This document shows positions 52,632 through 61,446 of a DNA stretch of 64,000 nt, one piece after another; the stretch's first letter is position 1; the number at the start of each line of letters is the position of its first letter. The stretch spans positions 62,001-126,000 of the forward strand of contig JAHQVT010000006.1 of the NCBI GenBank assembly GCA_019634165.1. Reading direction: 5' to 3'. Under the pieces are notes generated by a model. That model saw nothing but the letters and a program-made list of their open reading frames with translations, was not told the DNA's origin and made no database searches. Both the position numbers and the translations under genes were made by a program. Origin of the DNA: Rhodospirillales bacterium (GTDB lineage Bacteria > Pseudomonadota > Alphaproteobacteria > Rhodospirillales > Thalassospiraceae).

Positions 52632-53084
52632 ATGATGTCCTTGCAAAAGGCAACGCTGTTTGCCCTTTATGCCGTATTGGAATTGGCCGAAGATACTGAT
52701 CGTCAGCTTTCAGCGTCGGAAATTGCCGAACGCTACAGCATATCGACCAACCATCTGGCAAAGGTACTGCGTGACCTTGGTCGGGCAGGGTTGGTTGAAT
52801 CTGTGCGGGGTGCTGGTGGTGGATACCGTTTCTGTGGCAATGCCAAACGAACCACCCTTTTGGATGTGGTGCAATTGTTTGAAGAGGTCGGCACAGGCCC
52901 ATCCAACAGCATTGTGCAGGATACCAATGCCGGGGCAGCATTATCATTGGTGATGGATGAGATCGAAGAGATCACCCATGCCACATTGCTGTCGATCACG
53001 ATTGAAACGATGTTGAAATTGATGCGCAAGCGTCGCCCGGAAAAGCAAAAGCCAATATCAACCGGATTGTTCCGCGCGGTTTAG
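52632..53084 (+). CDS. Rrf2-family transcriptional regulator lacking the Fe-S cysteines
   Basis: A 150-residue regulator with the Rrf2 winged helix (LSASEIAERYSISTNHLAKV, LVESVRGAGGGYRF). IscR and NsrR hold a [2Fe-2S] or [4Fe-4S] cluster with three Cys at about residues 90-105; this protein has only one Cys (in YRFCGNAK) and none in that window. It therefore probably senses something other than a bound cluster. GAGGGGG precedes the ATG. Operon partner of the GNAT gene. Confidence 0.9.
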   Translation: MMSLQKATLFALYAVLELAEDTDRQLSASEIAERYSISTNHLAKVLRDLGRAGLVESVRGAGGGYRFCGNAKRTTLLDVVQLFEEVGTGPSNSIVQDTNAGAALSLVMDEIEEITHATLLSITIETMLKLMRKRRPEKQKPISTGLFRAV

Positions 53085-53125
53085 GGTCTGGACCCAACCG
53101 CAGCAAGACAATTCCTTAGAACAGC

Positions 53126-53160
53126 AAAAAGGCCGTCAGATTTTTCTGACGGCCTTTTTA
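53126..53160. terminator. Strong bidirectional terminator
   Basis: A perfect 15-bp stem including AAAAAGGCCGTCAGA with a 4-nt T loop, and T-runs on both strands. It separates the convergent Rrf2 and DEAD-box helicase genes. Confidence 0.95.
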
Positions 53161-53183
53161 TTTGGATCGAAACAGCAGTTGGC

Positions 53184-55112
53184 TTAGCTTTCGCTGGTTG
53201 CCTGTGCCGGGCTAGGTGCCGGAGCTGTTTCGTTTGTCTCAGCGGTTTCCGCAGCAGCGGCCTTGGGGGCTGCTTTTTTGCGCGGACGACGCGGAGCGCG
53301 TTTTTTTTCTGCAGTCTTGGCCGGTGCCGGTGTTGCTTCAACTTCAACAGCAGGAGCAGCAGAAGTAGGCACAGCCGCATCAACGGATGCTGGCGCAGCG
53401 GTGTCTTCTGCAGCAGCAGGGCTGCTTGCGGTTTCTGCCGGGGCTGCATCAGCGGCCTTTTTCGCCGGACGACGCGGTGTTTTTGCCCGTGTAGAACGCG
53501 GTGACTTCGCGGCTGCTTTGCGCGTCGAGGTCTTTTTCGGTTCTTCGGCTTCGTCAGATGGCTTGCGGCCAAGGCTTGATGCCGGAACCGGGGTCAGCAA
53601 GAATGCCGGAATATGATCGCCAAATCCGATACCCGGTTTATCATCGCGGTCGTCGCGATCACGGCGGTTATTACGGTTTGGACGGTCATTGCGATCATTA
53701 CGTTCATAACGATCGTTGCGGTCATTATTGTTGCGTGTGTCACGTGGGGCTGGGGCTGCTGCCTTTTGGGCATCGGCCTTTGCCGCCGGTGCTGCCGGTG
53801 CTGCCGGTGCCGCCGCAGGTGCGGCCTTGGCCGGTTCCTGTGGTGAAGAAGGCTGTGCGGCTGACGATGCTTCGCGTTCACGCGGCGGTCTTGCCGGACG
53901 GGCAGAACGTGCTGGTTTGTCATCACGTGCTGCGGGCTTGCGGCTTTTCTTATTGCGGCGTTTCTTGCCGGTAAAGTCCAGCTCAAGCGTTTCAATGCCG
54001 TCAAGTTCGGTCAGCGGAATGTCGATGCTGATCGTTTTGTTGATCGCAGCGACCAGTTTTCCGTCTTCTGGAACGGCAAGGGTATAGGCCTTGCCCGCAC
54101 GGCCTGCGCGGCCGGTACGACCGGTACGGTGAACGTAATCTTCGGCGTTGAACGGCACATCAAAGTTAAAGACGTGCGAAACATCGGCAACGTCAATGCC
54201 GCGTGCGGCAACGTCAGAGCATACCAGAAGCGTGATTTCGCCAGATTTGAATTTGGCAAGCGTTTCGGTACGTTCGCTTTGGGCTAAATCGCCATGCATG
54301 CGACCGGCGTTAAAGCCGTGCTTGGTCAGCGATTTAAACAGAATATCGACGTCTTTTTTACGGTTGCAGAACACAAAGGCATTCTTGACGTCTTCTGCAC
54401 GGATCAGGCGACGCAGAGCTTCGCGCTTATCCATGTCATCAAGGACAAGAAGTTTGTGTTCGACCGTGGTCGCCATGGTCGAAGGCGGGGATACGGTGAT
54501 TTCCTTTGGGTTAGAAAGGAATTTATCCGCAAGACGTTTGATTTCTTTGGGCATGGTTGCCGAGAAGAAAAGCGTCTGGCGCTGCTTGGGCAGCATATTG
54601 ACGATTTTTTCAATATCGGGGATGAAGCCCATATCAAGCATGCGGTCGGCTTCGTCAATCACAAGCAATTTGCAATCGGAAAGCAGAAGCTTGCCACGTT
54701 CAAATGTATCAATCAGGCGTCCTGGCGTCGCGATGATGACATCAGCGCCTTTTTCCAGAACCTTGCCTTGTTCGGCGGCTGACTCGCCACCGATGATCAA
54801 CGCCTTTGAAAGCGAGATATACTTGCCATAGGTGTCGAAGTTTGCCGCAACCTGGGTCGCAAGTTCGCGGGTCGGTTCCAGAATGATGGAACGCGGCATG
54901 CGCATGCGCGCCCGGCCGTGATGCAGGATATCAAGCATCGGCAGGGTGAAGCTGGCTGTTTTACCGGTACCCGTTTGTGCACAACCCAAGATGTCGCGTG
55001 CCATCAGCACCGACGGGATAGCTTGGGCCTGGATCGGGGTCGGGGTGTCGTAGCCGGCGTCTGCGACGGCTTTGAGGATATCTTCGCTCAGACCGAGATC
55101 GGCGAAATTCAT
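53184..55112 (-). CDS. DEAD-box RNA helicase (RhlE-like) with a long disordered tail
   Basis: A 642-residue helicase. The core (~1-375) has a Q-motif (PTPIQAQAIP), AQTGTGKT, PTRELA, VIDEADRMLD, SAT, ARGIDV and HRTGRTGR. After ~380 comes a ~260-residue low-complexity tail: Lys/Arg patches (KKRRNKKSRK), an Ala/Pro run (PAAAPAAPAAPAAKADAQ), an NDR-rich patch with repeated Asn-Asp-Arg (~475-510) and Lys/Ala/Pro to the end. RhlE proteins work in ribosome assembly and RNA turnover; basic tails help RNA binding and condensate formation. ATG at 55112 fits the family start. Confidence 0.93.
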   Translation of the reverse strand: MNFADLGLSEDILKAVADAGYDTPTPIQAQAIPSVLMARDILGCAQTGTGKTASFTLPMLDILHHGRARMRMPRSIILEPTRELATQVAANFDTYGKYISLSKALIIGGESAAEQGKVLEKGADVIIATPGRLIDTFERGKLLLSDCKLLVIDEADRMLDMGFIPDIEKIVNMLPKQRQTLFFSATMPKEIKRLADKFLSNPKEITVSPPSTMATTVEHKLLVLDDMDKREALRRLIRAEDVKNAFVFCNRKKDVDILFKSLTKHGFNAGRMHGDLAQSERTETLAKFKSGEITLLVCSDVAARGIDVADVSHVFNFDVPFNAEDYVHRTGRTGRAGRAGKAYTLAVPEDGKLVAAINKTISIDIPLTELDGIETLELDFTGKKRRNKKSRKPAARDDKPARSARPARPPREREASSAAQPSSPQEPAKAAPAAAPAAPAAPAAKADAQKAAAPAPRDTRNNNDRNDRYERNDRNDRPNRNNRRDRDDRDDKPGIGFGDHIPAFLLTPVPASSLGRKPSDEAEEPKKTSTRKAAAKSPRSTRAKTPRRPAKKAADAAPAETASSPAAAEDTAAPASVDAAVPTSAAPAVEVEATPAPAKTAEKKRAPRRPRKKAAPKAAAAETAETNETAPAPSPAQATSES

Positions 55113-55318
55113 ATGGTTCGTTTTCCCGCAATAGAATGCGTTGAAGTTAAGCGAGTGCTATAAAAGCTGTTTGGGTCGTAAAGCGAAGACTTAATTAAGT
55201 CAAGAAAAACGCCGCAAAAAACGTGTTGAAAACCGATTTCTCGACTGTCGAGAGACTTGTTCGCAACAGTTTGGCAGCGTAACCTGCCAAAATAGATAAT
55301 GCACAGGGGAGAAAAGCG

Positions 55319-55885
55319 GTGCTGATGGATGCAACACGGGCAAGTTTGCTGATAATCGACGTTCAGGAAAAACTTTATCCGGCTTGTCAGGAACCTGAAC
55401 AGGTCATTGATGGTTGCTGCTTTTTGATAAAATGTGCCAATCGGCTTGGTGTTCCTGTGGTTGTGAGCGAACAGTATCCCAAGGGACTTGGCCACACCGC
55501 ACAACCCATTCTTGAACTGCTTGAACAGCCAGGAAATGCATCCGATGGCGGAAATGTCGTCGCCAAAATGGCGTTTTCGGCCATTCCAGCAGACGGGTTC
55601 ATCGAGAAGATGGAAGAAAACCCCGGTCGTGATCAGGTCGTTGTTGCGGGTATGGAAACCCATGTGTGTGTTTTGCAAACCGTGATGGAACTGATCGAGC
55701 GCGGGCGTGAAGTTTATGTTGTGGCCGATGCGGTAACGTCGCGGAGCATGCCTGACAAGATTTTCGCATTGGAACGGATGCGTGATGCCGGTGCCAAGAT
55801 TGTGACGCGCGAAAGTGTGATGTTTGAATGGCTTCGCGTTGCCGGGACTCCGGAATTCAAGGAACTCAGTGCGCTGATTAAATGA
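55319..55885 (+). CDS. Isochorismatase-family hydrolase (YcaC-like)
   Basis: A 188-residue cysteine-hydrolase fold protein with a complete triad: Asp14 in LLIIDVQEKL, Lys in NVVAKMAFSA and Cys in GMETHVCVLQT. GTG at 55319 follows GGGGAG; an ATG 6 bp later is possible. It is cotranscribed with the alpha/beta hydrolase gene, overlapping by 4 bp. The substrate is not predictable. Confidence 0.9.
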   Translation: MLMDATRASLLIIDVQEKLYPACQEPEQVIDGCCFLIKCANRLGVPVVVSEQYPKGLGHTAQPILELLEQPGNASDGGNVVAKMAFSAIPADGFIEKMEENPGRDQVVVAGMETHVCVLQTVMELIERGREVYVVADAVTSRSMPDKIFALERMRDAGAKIVTRESVMFEWLRVAGTPEFKELSALIK

Positions 55886-56655
55886 CAAAAGCATTGGCAG
55901 ATCATAACGGGCAGGCGTCGTCTGATGACGTGCCCGATGCGATGGCTTGCGTCTTTTTGTCGGGTATGCTTGCCGATCTGCGCATGTGGCACCCGACACT
56001 TGCGGCATATGATGGTCTGCGGGAAGCGGCAAAACCGCCAATGGTACCGGTGATGTGCGAGTTGTTTGATCACGACACTGTCACGGATATGGCGCGGGCG
56101 GTTTTGGATATTGCGCCCGATCGGTTTGCGCTTGTTGGGATGTCGATGGGCGGCTATGTCGCGTTTGAAATTCTGCGTCAGGCGCCGAAGCGCATAAGCC
56201 ATCTGATGTTGGTCAATACCCGTGCGCGTGACGATGCCCCGGCCATCAAACGGCGACGTATGTTGCTGGCGCATCTGGTGGCGGAAAATACCCCGTTCAA
56301 GGGGGTGAATGACGCGATGCTAGATGATTTGATCCACCGTGATAACCGCCATGATGATGGGCTGGTCAGGCTTTTGACCGAAATGGCCGATAGATGCGGT
56401 GCGGATGTATTTAAACGCCAAAGCAAAGCGGTCGCCGAGCGACCAGATAGCCGGGCCATATTGGCCGACATTACCGTGCCCTGTAGTGTAATGGTCGGCG
56501 AGGCGGACCGCGTGATCAGCCCGGAAAGCCACCGTGAAATGGCAGATGCCATCACCGGGGCATCATTTACGATGGTGCCCGGTGCCGGACATTATGTGCC
56601 ACTTGAAACCCCATTGGTGTTTGCCAAGGCCCTGCGCGATCTTTTGGCGCGTTAG
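55882..56655 (+). CDS. Alpha/beta-fold hydrolase
   Basis: A 257-residue serine hydrolase. The nucleophile elbow is GMSMGGYVAF, the acid lies in GEADRVISPESH and the His in GAGHYVPLE. A short lid of 25-30 residues interrupts the fold between ~135 and ~175. Overlap with the isochorismatase-like gene implies coupled translation and a shared pathway, perhaps two steps of amide or ester breakdown. Substrate unknown. Confidence 0.9.
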   Translation: MTKALADHNGQASSDDVPDAMACVFLSGMLADLRMWHPTLAAYDGLREAAKPPMVPVMCELFDHDTVTDMARAVLDIAPDRFALVGMSMGGYVAFEILRQAPKRISHLMLVNTRARDDAPAIKRRRMLLAHLVAENTPFKGVNDAMLDDLIHRDNRHDDGLVRLLTEMADRCGADVFKRQSKAVAERPDSRAILADITVPCSVMVGEADRVISPESHREMADAITGASFTMVPGAGHYVPLETPLVFAKALRDLLAR

Positions 56656-56670
56656 AAACGGTGTGGGCTG

Positions 56671-57270
56671 TTAGCACGCCGTCATCATGGGCGGGCAATA
56701 GCGGTCATCATTTTTGCGAATGTGGCGCGGGAAGAGCTGATAGCTGAGCGTATCGGCGTTGCTGAAAAGCTGTTCTTCGAACTTGTCTTTGACGAAGCGG
56801 GCCCGTGTTTCCGAAATAATGTCGTCCCCGACACAAAAACCGAACCGGACAATGATGCGGTCGGCCGTTCCATCCATTTGTGCCGATTGCGGCGATGTGC
56901 ATAAGGTGTCGCGCATGGTGGTCTGGGTTGGGTTGACCACAGCAATCACCCGGTTTTCAGGCTTTATCGTCTGGTTATCTGCGATGTCGTCTGCATCGGT
57001 GACAAATGTTAGGCGCGGTGGGTAGCCGTGATTGGACAAGGCAGTCGCCCATACTTGATCATCAAGCGTGTCGTTGGCATCGACGATTTCAAGCATCATG
57101 ACCTGACTTGGGGCACCTGATACCTTGAAGCTTTGAACTTCAGTAACGTCGTAGTAAGGGGCTTCAACCAAGGCCAGTCCACACGCACTTAGGAGTGATA
57201 TGGCACCCAATGCCGCGACCGACGACAGGTAAGAGAGGTTTGATCTTTTACGCAGTTTGTTCGCAATCAT
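56671..57270 (-). CDS. Hypothetical lipoprotein
   Basis: A 199-residue protein with a basic N terminus and the lipobox LLSAC (Cys at ~residue 30), so it is exported and lipid-anchored. The remainder has no recognised domain. Features are an early YYDVTEVQSFKVSG strand region and conserved-looking Cys at DTLCTS, GFCVGD and the C-terminal YCPPMMTAC. Convergent with the hydrolase gene upstream; separated from parE by the terminator at 57387-57412. Confidence 0.72.
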   Translation of the reverse strand: MIANKLRKRSNLSYLSSVAALGAISLLSACGLALVEAPYYDVTEVQSFKVSGAPSQVMMLEIVDANDTLDDQVWATALSNHGYPPRLTFVTDADDIADNQTIKPENRVIAVVNPTQTTMRDTLCTSPQSAQMDGTADRIIVRFGFCVGDDIISETRARFVKDKFEEQLFSNADTLSYQLFPRHIRKNDDRYCPPMMTAC

Positions 57271-57386
57271 TGGATCTCTCCTTTGATGGGGGGCTTATCT
57301 TACATTTAGCGTGTTTGGGGCGGATCGCAAAAAATCAATTTGTCATGGTAATGTGACCATAATGGGGACATGGGTGCGAAACATAA

Positions 57387-57412
57387 AAAACCCGGCACGC
57401 TGGCCGGGTTTT
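57387..57412 (-). terminator. Terminator after parE
   Basis: AAAACCCGGC and GCCGGGTTTT form a 10-bp stem with a 6-nt loop; on the minus strand the run of T continues past the stem. It lies 22 bp past the parE stop. Confidence 0.92.
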
Positions 57413-57433
57413 GAATTGGATATTTGTTTGCAA

Positions 57434-59416
57434 TCAAACGTCGATATCTTCGACGAAACGCGCGTGTTCCTGAATGAACTGGAAACGAAGTTCCGGCTTT
57501 TTACCCATCAAGCGGGTGACCAGATCCTTGGTTTGACCACGTTCATCGGGAAGTGCTGCATCAGGCAATGTCACGCGCAGCAAGGTGCGTTTTTTGTGCG
57601 CCATCGTGGTTTCACGAAGCTGCTGCGGGGGCATTTCACCCAGGCCCTTAAATCGGGAGATTTCGACCTTGGCGCGGTTTTTAAATTCGCTATCAAGGAG
57701 GACTTCTTTTTCTGCATCATCCATCGCATAGATCGACTTGCCACCTTGGGTCAGACGATAGAGCGGTGGCATGGCAAGGTAAAGATGGCCGCTTTCGATC
57801 AATCCCGGCATTTCCTGATAGAAGAAGGTCATCAGAAGGGATGCGATATGCGCGCCATCGACGTCAGCATCGGTCATGATGATAACGCGTTCATAGCGCA
57901 GATCATTAATGCGGAAATCAGACCCGGAACCGCAGCCAAAGGCTTCGATCATGTCTTTGATTTCCTGATTGGCCATCATCTTTTCATAGGTCGCAGACGC
58001 AACGTTCAGGATCTTACCACGCAGCGGCAAGACAGCCTGTGTTTCACGATCACGGGCCTGTTTGGCAGACCCCCCTGCGGAATCACCCTCGACCAGAAAG
58101 ATTTCAGTTCCGGCCGCAATGGATCGCGAACAATCGGCAAGTTTACCCGGAAGACGCAGGCGGCGGGTGGCCGACTGACGTTTGGTTTCTTTCTTTTCCT
58201 TGCGGCGCAGACGATCTTCGGCGCGCAAGATAATGCGTTCAAGAAGCTTTTTGGCGTTTTCCGTATCGCCGGTCAGCCAATGGTCAAAATGGTCACGAAC
58301 AGCGGTTTCAACCAATTTGGTCGCACCCTGTGTGCCCAGTTTTTCCTTGGTCTGGCCTTGGAATTGCGGGTCTGGAATAAACACCGACAGCATGACAAAG
58401 CCGCCACCAAACACGTCTTCTGCCGTGATCGAGGATGCCTTTTTCTGTCCTGTCATATCGCCATAGGCCTTAATGGCCTTGGTCAAAGCATAGCGGAAAC
58501 CAGCTTCGTGCGTGCCACCAAGCGGGGTCGGAACGGTGTTACAGTAAGAATGGAAATAGCCTTCGCCACTTTCAGGCCAACCAATTGCCCATTCAACCCG
58601 CCCGGCGCTATCGGCAAATTTCGCTTCGCCTGCGAACGGACGTTCGGTGACAAGGTCGCGGCCTTGCAACGTCATCTCAAGATAATCGAGAATACCGTTG
58701 GGGAATTTCAGGACTTCTTGCTGTGGGGTTGGATCGTCGCTGGTGAGCAATGATGGATCAACCGACCAGCGGATTTCAACACCCTTGTAAAGATAGGCCT
58801 TGGACCGGGCCATGCGGAAAATGGTCGCTGCTTTGAGTTTTAAGCGCGAACCGAAAATTTCCGGGTCAGGGCGGAAGATAACCGTCGTCCCGCGACGGTT
58901 GGAAACCGTACCACCATCCTGCAGCGGACCAAGTGGGGTGCCTTTGGAATATTCCTGAAACACCAGTTTGCGATCGCGCGCAACTTCGACGCGGAACATA
59001 TCGGTCAATGCGTTCACGACAGACATACCCACACCGTGCAAACCGCCCGATGTTTCATATGCCTTGCCCGAAAACTTACCACCCGAATGCAGCGTGGTCA
59101 GGATGACTTCAAGGGCCGATTTATCTGGAAACTTTGGATGCGGGTCAGTTGGAATACCACGCCCGTTATCGCGGACAAGTACGGTGTTGTCCGGTTTCAG
59201 TTCCAGTTCGATCCAGTCAGCGTGCCCTGCGACCGCTTCGTCCATCGAGTTATCAAGAATCTCTGCGACGAGGTGATGCAATGCAGCATCATCCGTGCCA
59301 CCGATATACATACCGGGGCGTCGGCGCACAGGTTCAAGGCCTTCGAGAACCTCGATATCCTTGGCGGAATAAGCTTGATCTGTGGATTGGTTTGAATCTT
59401 CAAAAAGGTCGGTCAT
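57434..59416 (-). CDS. parE: DNA topoisomerase IV subunit B
   Basis: A 660-residue type IIA topoisomerase subunit. The GHKL ATPase has the N box EILDNSMDEAVAGH, the G1 motif VRDNGRGIPTD and GGLHGVGMSVVNAL. The TOPRIM domain shows VEGDSAGGSAKQARDRETQA, LPLRGKILNV and DADVDGAHIASLL. Length and lack of the GyrB-type insert between the ATPase and C-terminal parts fit ParE rather than GyrB. ParE with ParC (not in window) separates linked daughter chromosomes. Start at 59416 fits the family. Confidence 0.95.
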   Translation of the reverse strand: MTDLFEDSNQSTDQAYSAKDIEVLEGLEPVRRRPGMYIGGTDDAALHHLVAEILDNSMDEAVAGHADWIELELKPDNTVLVRDNGRGIPTDPHPKFPDKSALEVILTTLHSGGKFSGKAYETSGGLHGVGMSVVNALTDMFRVEVARDRKLVFQEYSKGTPLGPLQDGGTVSNRRGTTVIFRPDPEIFGSRLKLKAATIFRMARSKAYLYKGVEIRWSVDPSLLTSDDPTPQQEVLKFPNGILDYLEMTLQGRDLVTERPFAGEAKFADSAGRVEWAIGWPESGEGYFHSYCNTVPTPLGGTHEAGFRYALTKAIKAYGDMTGQKKASSITAEDVFGGGFVMLSVFIPDPQFQGQTKEKLGTQGATKLVETAVRDHFDHWLTGDTENAKKLLERIILRAEDRLRRKEKKETKRQSATRRLRLPGKLADCSRSIAAGTEIFLVEGDSAGGSAKQARDRETQAVLPLRGKILNVASATYEKMMANQEIKDMIEAFGCGSGSDFRINDLRYERVIIMTDADVDGAHIASLLMTFFYQEMPGLIESGHLYLAMPPLYRLTQGGKSIYAMDDAEKEVLLDSEFKNRAKVEISRFKGLGEMPPQQLRETTMAHKKRTLLRVTLPDAALPDERGQTKDLVTRLMGKKPELRFQFIQEHARFVEDIDV

Positions 59417-59707
59417 GCCCCGGAACGCAACTTCTTTTATTGTTTTAAAACAAGGTCCAACGCCGCATATCTGTTTATCGATATTGAGGGGTTGGATGCC
59501 TCGACGCTAAACGAGTACCATATAGTCACTGGTCTGTGCCATATGTCGGTGCGCACCGACCATAAAAATGTGTTTTTAAGTCCAATGCAAGTGGTGGTCT
59601 TTCATTACGATCACATTTTCTTAGCAAGGCGCAGAAAACCGTGACCGGGAGGTCCAATAAAAAAATGACATGCCATGTTATCCATGTCGAAAACAGGAGT
59701 GAGCCTG

Positions 59708-60133
59708 ATGGCGATTGAGAAAGAGCAAACAAAAATGAGCGACAACACCATGCCGCGTGGCGATTTATGTACCCGCACCTTGGCCATGCCAGCCGACACC
59801 AACCCAAGCGGGGATATTTTTGGTGGTTGGCTGATGTCGCAGATGGATATTGCCGGCGGTGTTTTGGCAAGCCAGATTGCCGAAGGCCGGGTTGCGACAA
59901 TTGCAGTGGACGGCATGACGTTCCATCGCCCGGTCTATGTCGGTGATGTTGTTTGTGTGTATGGCGATATCGAACGTATCGGAACCACATCCATGGTCCT
60001 GCATCTTGAATCCTGGGTGCTGCGCCGGAACCAGTCGCCACGCATCAAGGTCACCGAAGCAACCTTTACCTTTGTTGCCATTGATGCCGAAGGCCGCCCG
60101 CGCCCGGTGCGCGCAGATGAGGCCGATGCATAA
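59708..60133 (+). CDS. yciA: Acyl-CoA thioesterase, YciA family
   Basis: A 141-residue hotdog-fold thioesterase. Family text: LCTRTLAMPADTNPSGDIFG, GWLMSQMDIAGG with the catalytic Asp, and VGDVVCVYGDIERIGTTSM. YciA hydrolyses a broad range of acyl-CoAs. The start at 59708 was chosen because AGGAG is 8 bp upstream; the preceding in-frame ATG at 59675 lacks one. It is divergent from parE. Confidence 0.92.
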   Translation: MAIEKEQTKMSDNTMPRGDLCTRTLAMPADTNPSGDIFGGWLMSQMDIAGGVLASQIAEGRVATIAVDGMTFHRPVYVGDVVCVYGDIERIGTTSMVLHLESWVLRRNQSPRIKVTEATFTFVAIDAEGRPRPVRADEADA

Positions 60134-60204
60134 AACGACATCAAAATGATTGTGCTACAAGTTCACAGAGCACCGGCAGTTTTATAATGACAGGAGCCCC
60201 GCCG

Positions 60205-60624
60205 ATGAAATTCCAATACCTTGTTACCGCAATGGTCAGTTTGGTGTTTGCTGGTGGGGCTTTGTTGGTTTTACCCGAGGCCCATGCTGGCGAAGCCGAT
60301 GTGGTCGCGGCAAGTGCGACAAAGTCGTCAGACGGGACTTTTCGGTTCGCAGTCAGCGTTAAGCATGATGATACCGGTTGGGACCACTATGCCAATGCGT
60401 GGGACGTGGTGGGACCGGATGGCACGGTTCTGGGCGTGCGGGAACTTTTGCACCCGCATGTCAATGAACAGCCCTTTACCCGTGGCTTATCGGGCGTGAG
60501 AATTCCCGATAATGTTCACAGCGTTACCATTCGAGCCCGTGATTCGGTGCATGACTATGGCGGGGCGGAGGTGATGCTTGAACTTCCCAAGATTGTTGGG
60601 CAATCAACATCGGTTCCGAATTGA
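60205..60624 (+). CDS. Small His-rich periplasmic protein
   Basis: A 139-residue exported protein: signal peptide ~1-27 ending AHAGEAD, then a beta-rich domain with His at VKHDDTGWDHY, LLHPHVNEQP and NVHSV plus ARDSVHDYGG. No domain of known function recognised. The His pattern hints at metal binding. ATG at 60205 is favoured by AGGAG 9 bp upstream. It converges on a SafE-type membrane protein and lies close to a copper amine oxidase, so a role in metal delivery is possible but unproven. Confidence 0.7.
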   Translation: MKFQYLVTAMVSLVFAGGALLVLPEAHAGEADVVAASATKSSDGTFRFAVSVKHDDTGWDHYANAWDVVGPDGTVLGVRELLHPHVNEQPFTRGLSGVRIPDNVHSVTIRARDSVHDYGGAEVMLELPKIVGQSTSVPN

Positions 60625-60636
60625 TTGCAGGCTGAT

Positions 60637-61413
60637 TTAGAATGTTAGGCAAAGTGCAATAAGGCTGCTTGCCGGTTCTGCCATCGTAAAAAGCCCAATA
60701 GAGACTAAGCCAACCGCGATTGCCGTGCGCGCAATACTGGTGAGCTGATTTTGGTTGGCCCGCCCGCGCAGAAAATTGATGCCAAGGGCGGCAAAGATAA
60801 CTGCGGGCAAAGCAGCAATTGCAAAGCTTGCCATAAACAATCCGGCCTTGGTGCTTGAGCCGGCCATCATGGCGGTTAACAGCGCATTATAAACCATCGC
60901 ACAGGGCGTTAAGCCCAATGCCGCACCGATGGAAAATTTCCCCAATCCATTGCGAAACTTGGTTTGGCTGCGATGCGGCGTGCTGCGTCCTGCCGGTGCT
61001 TTAACCGCGTTGGGATCGCCCACAAATGCAGGTCGCATGGCGGTTTGAAACACTGTGGTTGGCAAATAACGATCCAGCCGGGCAAGGGCCGGGGCAACGC
61101 CGATGACGGCCAAACCGGCATAAATGACAAAGCCGCCTGCCAGCACCCGCATCACGGGTTGAAAACCAGCGGTTAAAAGCAGGCTGTCAAACAAACCACC
61201 CAACCCACCGACGAGCACACCGGCAAGTATATAGGTCATGCTGCGCCCGGCCTGCATCAATAACAGGGTGCGAAACGGGTGTTGGTGAGGGGCTGTGTTG
61301 CGGTTGCCTGCCGCGAGGATGCTTGCGGCAATTGCCCCGCACATCCCCGCGCAATGCAGGCTACTGGCAAGCCCCATTAAAAGCCCGCTTATGATCACGT
61401 AGCTGATCGACAT
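60637..61413 (-). CDS. Sulfite exporter TauE/SafE-like (UreH-type) membrane protein
   Basis: A 258-residue membrane protein with about six helices. The N-terminal motif SSLHCAGMCGAI and the later LGLTPCAMVYNALL place two Cys pairs or singles in membrane segments, like members found near cytochrome oxidase and copper-handling genes. An internal loop of ~35 residues (~140-172) is basic. Possible roles are sulfite export, heavy metal transport or thiol electron transfer. It shares a strand with the copper amine oxidase 33 bp upstream, so the two are probably in one operon. Confidence 0.85.
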   Translation of the reverse strand: MSISYVIISGLLMGLASSLHCAGMCGAIAASILAAGNRNTAPHQHPFRTLLLMQAGRSMTYILAGVLVGGLGGLFDSLLLTAGFQPVMRVLAGGFVIYAGLAVIGVAPALARLDRYLPTTVFQTAMRPAFVGDPNAVKAPAGRSTPHRSQTKFRNGLGKFSIGAALGLTPCAMVYNALLTAMMAGSSTKAGLFMASFAIAALPAVIFAALGINFLRGRANQNQLTSIARTAIAVGLVSIGLFTMAEPASSLIALCLTF

Positions 61414-61446
61414 GGTTTCATGCCTTGCCTTGTTGACAGGGCGCTA

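Noticed and set aside
53081-53974. Several long frames overlapping the helicase tail
   Set aside because: They arise from the low-complexity repeats of the helicase tail read in other frames, and their residues are extremely biased.
57311-58753. Long open frame antisense to parE (480 codons)
   Set aside because: Shadow of a certain parE gene and overlapping its terminator; no protein family recognised.
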